Shown here piece after piece: positions 58,795 to 64,000 of a stretch of 64,000 nt of DNA. The notes beneath the pieces are model-generated. The model was not told the DNA's origin, did not search any database, and saw only the letters and a program-made list of their open reading frames with translations. Position 1 is the first letter of the stretch. Each line of letters opens with the position of its first letter. The DNA comes from Diploscapter coronatus (lineage: Eukaryota; Nematoda; Chromadorea; Rhabditida; Rhabditidae), in NCBI GenBank assembly GCA_964036155.1, contig OZ038422.1:71695201-71759200 (forward strand). Reading direction: 5' to 3'. The translations under genes and the position numbers were made by a program.

Positions 58795-60380
58795 TCAATT
58801 GTTCAGGCCTTCGTGTTGCATGAAGTCCTAAATAATTTTGATAAAATAAAATATTTTGGTCAGATATGATTGAACCCTGGTTGCGTAAAACTTAATTGGA
58901 ATTATCGTTATTTAAATTTCCTTACAATGAGGAATGTCGATCCAACGAAGGCAACTTTCTCGCTGATCGTGGCATTTTTCGGAACTGAACTATTAGTGAA
59001 TTTGCAAGTAATTATTTCCTGCTTACAATAGACATAGAAATTGTCAGCATCGGTGAAGAGTTCTGTCCCGAGGCCTTTCCACGTTTTTGTAATCGACCCG
59101 ATATGGCTGCCGTTCGAATGAATCTAGAATTAAATTTGAAAAAAGAAGTAATTTGCACCATTTTCTTTTAGTGTTATTTTCTTTCTTTACGCCAATAGCA
59201 AACCAAAAACGAATAATTATTACGAAGAGAACCATTTTGACTGATAACTAATTGCAAAAAAAAAAGTTGTGAAAAGTTTACAAGCGTTGTTTCCTAAATC
59301 TCTAACAAAAATTCCCAATGATCGACCTTATATTCCTTGTCCTCGCATCCGCACATACACTCTTCACAAGGACCTGTAATTCCGTAACGCTGTCCGTTGT
59401 TCATTCGAAGAAGGTATTCCACTTGGAAGCATGACTGCGTTTGCATCAGATGAGCGATCTAGTTACAAAAAAAAAAAGTTAGATATCAAGGTTTGAAAGA
59501 GAGTAATTGAAATAAGTGTCATAATTATGATAATAGTGTTGTTTGCTTGTGTCGTAATTTGATTGAAATGGGAATTAGTTTACAGCTTTGCCATCCGGAG
59601 TCGAAATCGTACATTCATCAGAAAATGCGCCCGAACAGGCGAAACAATTATCGCCTGCGAATAATTTGAATGGCCGACTAATTGTCAGAACTTCCTGCAA
59701 TTTGAAGCTCTTGTTTCTGGGGATGCAAATTTAGATGAAATGTAATAGAGATTGAGAGAAACGTCACTATCATTAAGGACTGGCTTGAATAATATTAATC
59801 AAAATGAGTCAAAATGTTGTACATTTCCAGTTCTGTCAACGATGTGCATGGTGAATTGACGGCTGTTTCCGAGAAGATTCCTCGCCAAAGCGCCAGATTT
59901 CTCAAAGGCGAAAAATATCTGAAAAGTTAATACTTTCAGAGGACACGGTTAAATTCAACTTCTTCATTGTTCAAGTTCTTTATTGAATATCGATTCCTTG
60001 TTTCGTATCCAATAATTGCTTCGAGCATTTCGACTTTCTGAAAACAAAAATTGAAAACAAAATAGATTAGTGATTTCTTGAAGGTGGGGGAATTTATTGT
60101 TAACGAAACTAGATCTTTTCTCAAAATGCATGATGCTTGCAAATTATCGATCTCCGAACTAGCCAAGCTTTTCCAAAAAGTAGAGAATAGTTACCTGCTT
60201 TATGATGACTGTATCTAGATTAGTCAAAATTCCTAAACCAGGCGCTGATGGACCAACATAATCCATTTCAACACTTACACCTACGTAAAATAATAGTTCT
60301 GATTATTTCGAAATGAATTTCGAACCTGGTTGATTTTTGATGAAATCATTTGAAACTGCTTCATATCTCTCATCAGACAT
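58795..60380 (-). CDS. Phospholipid scramblase family protein 2
   Basis: Tandem paralogue of scramblase 1. It starts MSDERYEAVSNDFIKNQPG after a CTTCAG acceptor, then YVGPSAPGLGILTNLDTVII, VEMLEAIIGYETRNRYSIKN, FFAFEKSGALARNLLGNSRQ, EVLTISRPFKLFAGDNCFAC, YGITGPCEECMCGCEDKEYK, IHSNGSHIGSITKTWKGLGT, ELFTDADNFYVYC, and the terminal FVGSTFLI plus DFMQHEGLNN. Domain order and length match the family. The C-terminal part is more diverged than in copy 1 (NATISEKVAF in place of the usual DLDVKXKA stretch) and the RPF-CC cysteine pair is missing, so activity may differ. Joins keep frame with short introns, one with a weak GTTGAA donor. Confidence 0.85.
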
Positions 60381-61839
60381 TCTGAAGGTTGGCAAAAATG
60401 AAACTGACTATTTTCTACTCTTGTTGTTCAGGAACGAACACTGACGATTTCAAACGTAATTGCTGAGTCAGAAATGAGTTAGGCGTAGAAGGCTGTAAAA
60501 ATGACGAAAGACTACTTTTTGCTAGCCCATCTTTGAATAATACTAGCAATGAACATTTTGATAAATATCTGATTATAAAAGGTGTTTTTTCAAATCATAT
60601 TTCAAATGATGATTACTGGATAATCGAAAATATTCCAAATTAAAAATATAAATGAAAAATTTTGACTAAAAATGATGGTCGAAATAATAATAATATATCT
60701 AGAAACGAATTTGTGCAAATTAATGGTCACAAGAAATGCGGTGCACTCTTTCGACCAAAGTCAAAGCGAATGTTCTCCTATACTCTTTGGATAGCACCTC
60801 TCCGTTCGCTTGCTATTGATTTTTCCGTGGAGTTTGTTTCTTTAATGGCTATTTCCAATTTTTCATGAAAAAGGTTTGAAAACGACGTAGAAAATATTGC
60901 AGGTAATTCAAAAATCGCTATGGGAATAATTTCATTCCTGTGTTTCAGAGTTTTAATTGTGTTAGAAAGCACAGACAAGATGAGCCAAGTGTATTGCACA
61001 TTTCGTGGGAAATGATAAAATTCTGTTAAACATTTGAAGTAAATGAAAATCTAAGCATTACTCATCAGAGATTCACACATGAAAAAAAAATATTCTGATT
61101 CAAAAGAATTGATAATATGCTTTCACCGCCTTTATGACAAGCTTCGAACACTGCTTGTTATCAATAAAAATGACATTTGTCAATCTTTCTGTAAGTATGA
61201 AAAATTATTGAAATTTCAGTATTAGTCATATTTTCGATATGTCATTTATTATTTCGTTGTTCTTTCAGAAAATACGACAGTCGATATCCGTATAGAGCTT
61301 AGCATATTCTGATAAGGTTCAATTCTAAAACCATGAAGAAGAAAATATGAGATCAAATAATAGAAATTTTGAGAATAAATTGTAGCGTATTTTGAGAAAT
61401 TACACCTATTTTCTTAATATTGCTTATGGCTGCTGCATGAAGGTTGATCTTGTTCTTAATAAGTGAGATTTAGTTCCGTATTCATGCAACATCGAACTGT
61501 ATTTAATTTAGCGAAAAATATATTATGCCTAAGGAAGTTATTTGTCCCGAATGAGTTATTGAGAATTTCCTAAATTTTTCATCTAAATTTGAGGATAGGT
61601 TTACAGAAATTTGAACAGAGATGAATTGTAAAGATTAGAAAAATATAGCTTTTCGAAGCACTTGTGTTATTGCTGACAATTTTCAGAAATGTTTAAAGTC
61701 AATCTACTAAAAATCTCTTGATTTTATGATTTGAGTGAATTCCGAATGAATTTTGGAGCGAAAATATAACTATGACTTTTTTGAATGCGAAAAATAATAA
61801 TTGAATCACACAATTGAAAATAAGATTAAGAATAAAATA
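60381..61839. other. Intergenic, no gene seen
   Basis: Lies between the scramblase 2 promoter side and the 3' end of the G-alpha gene. Short chance frames only. Confidence 0.5.
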
Positions 61840-64000
61840 TCAGTAGAGGCCGCATCCTTGCAAATTCGCTTGAATAATCATATCGATAACCGAATCCAAT
61901 ATCATTTGCACCTGGAATTTAAATAAATAATATTTTTCAGTTTTTAAATTGATTTACCTGGTTCGTATCTGAAGAAAATGGCTTTAATTAGGCCTTTTGA
62001 ATGGAAATTCATGGATAAATTTCATGAAGAGTTCGTTAATTTGTGTTTACTTATGAGTTTTGAACGAATTGATAAATTTAGGAAAATGGGAAAACTCGAA
62101 CTCAAACAAAATTTGTCAAATTGTCATTGAAAAGCCCTAATTAAATGAAGCTAGATTAGTTATAGAAATACTTGCCCGTAGCGCAGGTCTGAAATAATCC
62201 ATCTTTGGTTAAATCTATGATTTTTCGGGAAATTCGTAAAAATATCCACATGCCACCCAAAAATGGTCATTTTGTGTGAAATAGCGTACGAAAGAGATTC
62301 TCTTATCAATGTTATTTGTCCAAAGATTGCTATCTTTTTCATAGCTACGTGCTACTTTTACAAATTTCGGCTTTCCAAGAATTAACCTACCTGATGCATG
62401 TAAATCGTCTTTTCCGGATTAGCATTGAGACCCTCGAATTTCTCTTCGATATACGCTGTGGCTTCTTCATAATTTTGACCACCTGAAAGTTCAGTTTCGT
62501 GCAAAATCTTATGTTTTGTGTTTCAGAATGATCAAGGGACCCCATTTGAAATTTGTATTCATGAGAAAAACACTTGCAGGAGTTTTTGAAGGGGGCAAAA
62601 CTTGTGAAAAGAATGATAAAGTGAAATCAGCTATTCAAAATGTTTTAGGTTTTTTTTATCAAACCTTTACGTTCATGGTAGAATTCATGCATAATCTCTG
62701 ATCTAATATCGTCAAAAATTCTTAAATAAGTTGCTATGAATGAAGCAAGAAATACGCATGTACTGTTTCTAATTTTGATGAAGTGAAAGTTATCTATGCT
62801 TGTTATATTCTTCAATCAAATGGTAGGTTAATTTTATAGCCAAAATATAGTAACCCTTGTATTCCGGAAATGCAATTTTTATCGACGTTTTCTTGATTTT
62901 CTCAGCAAACAAATCCTGAAATCATTTGAAAAAATCGGATAATGTTTTGCCAAAGCATACCTTTTTATTTAAGAAGAGAATCATTGAAGTATTAATGAAC
63001 CATCGACTATTGCAAATCGACTCGAATAATCGCATCGATTCGATCATTCGATTCTGAAATATGGTATTTGGAATTTTCCTAGAGCTATTATAAAAATGCG
63101 ACTAACCAACATTTTTGCTATTATTTTACCTAACATAAAGATAATTTTAAATTTATAATCTCACCGTAGTTTCATCTTCAAATAGAACTTGATCATATTC
63201 AGAAATCGCAGCAATGAAAATAATCGCATTTACATCTTCAAAACAATGAATCCATCTGAAATCAGAATTTTCAACAAAAGTGGATAAAATCAATGTTCGG
63301 ACTTTTTTCGTTCCGATCGTTGACCGCCGACGTCGAATACTCGAAAATCAACATTTTTCATTTGGAACTTGACTTCGACGATTCCGGTCGTTTTGATTCG
63401 CGACAGTAAAATGTCCTGCTCGCTGGGCCTGTAGTCAGGAGCAGCTATTCGCTCCACAGAAGCAAGAAAACTGAAGATTCCAATATTCCAATGGATAAAG
63501 TTTTCTTGTTGGAAGATAATAAATATTTTAGTAATCCAATAAAATGATTTTCGTGGGAAAAACAACATGAACATACTGAGGAGCACTTTCAGGTAGCTGA
63601 AATTCATTTCCCCTCTGTACGGCATCCGTATTGATCGCCCTGTCATTCCACAAATTTATCAGTGCTTTCGCCACTTCGGGAGTGAGTGGCTCGGATTCTT
63701 TGCCTGCTTTGACGACGTCCAAAACTACTCGGGCGTCATTCTAAAATTTGTGAAAAGTCGAATTTGAACAGTAACTTAATAAGTGATGATCGGAGTTGAG
63801 CTGTGAAAAAATTCAGTATCAATATCAACTAGAGCCTGTTACTGGTTCTTGGATTGAGTTGAAGAAATTTTAGTTTTCTAATTTTACTGACAAAATGCCT
63901 ACTTCTCTAGCAGGATTTTCGAACGGAATATTTAGCTGATTCATAGCCCTTAGAATGGTGGCCATTCCCTGGACGGTGTTGTTGAAGACGACCCCTTTCT
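61840..64000 (-). CDS. G-protein alpha subunit, Gi/o class (5' end outside window)
   Basis: The 3' two thirds of a heterotrimeric G-alpha gene, which relays signals from seven-helix receptors as a GTP switch. From the right edge on the minus strand: [73 protein letters not shown] (switch I with Arg and Thr), [20 protein letters not shown] (switch II), [28 protein letters not shown] (guanine specificity), [25 protein letters not shown] and NLQGCGLY at the C-terminus. The Cys four from the end suits the Gi/o, pertussis-sensitive type. The P-loop exon lies beyond 64,000. TCATDTNQ is split over a 13-nt exon (62,176-62,188, GC donor) and an 11-nt exon (61,958-61,968). Which nematode gpa gene it is cannot be told from here. 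Confidence 0.92.

Overview
The window looks like nuclear DNA of a free-living, rhabditid-type nematode; I cannot name the species. It is AT-rich, genes are split by many short introns ending in TTTCAG-type acceptors, and several start codons lie one to a few bases after such an acceptor, as expected where a spliced leader is trans-spliced. Gene content agrees: nematode chemoreceptors (one Srd-like, two of a related 7TM type), a MATH-33/USP7 deubiquitinase, a C-type lectin, phospholipid scramblases and a Gi/o-class G-protein alpha subunit.

Layout. 1-10,278: no gene I can support. 10,279-14,651 (+): VPS52, a subunit of the GARP/EARP tethering complexes. 15,559-18,120 (+): a three-finger C2H2 transcription-factor-like protein. 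19,204-27,544: a repeat island made of foldback elements. Two copies of a ~1.35 kb unit lie in opposite orientation about 5.6 kb apart, and between them are two further palindromes (20,748-22,083 and 22,441-23,117) and one Srd-like receptor gene with two apparent T-run frameshifts (23,687-25,404, +). 28,856-29,946 (-): a secreted proline-rich protein with a 66-bp coding repeat and a TATA-like promoter. 30,617-34,556 (-): two tandem 7TM chemoreceptor genes. 35,642-44,646 (+): a full-length USP7/MATH-33 gene with MITE-like inserts in its introns. 45,691-48,006 (-): a secreted C-type lectin with a threonine-rich stalk and a QPD motif. 52,222-56,121 (+): a six-finger zinc-finger gene. 56,866-60,380 (-): two tandem scramblase genes. 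61,840 to the right edge (-): the 3' part of the G-alpha gene, with two micro-exons and a GC-AG intron.

The genes do not form one pathway. Housekeeping genes (vps-52, math-33 and probably G-alpha) alternate with expanding nematode families (chemoreceptors, lectin, scramblases). I find no operon with certainty: same-strand neighbours are more than 500 bp apart. The most unusual part is the foldback island around the srd-like gene. I saw no CRISPR array, rRNA or convincing tRNA. Exon joins were read by eye from frame, splice consensus and protein similarity, so boundaries may be off by a few bases.
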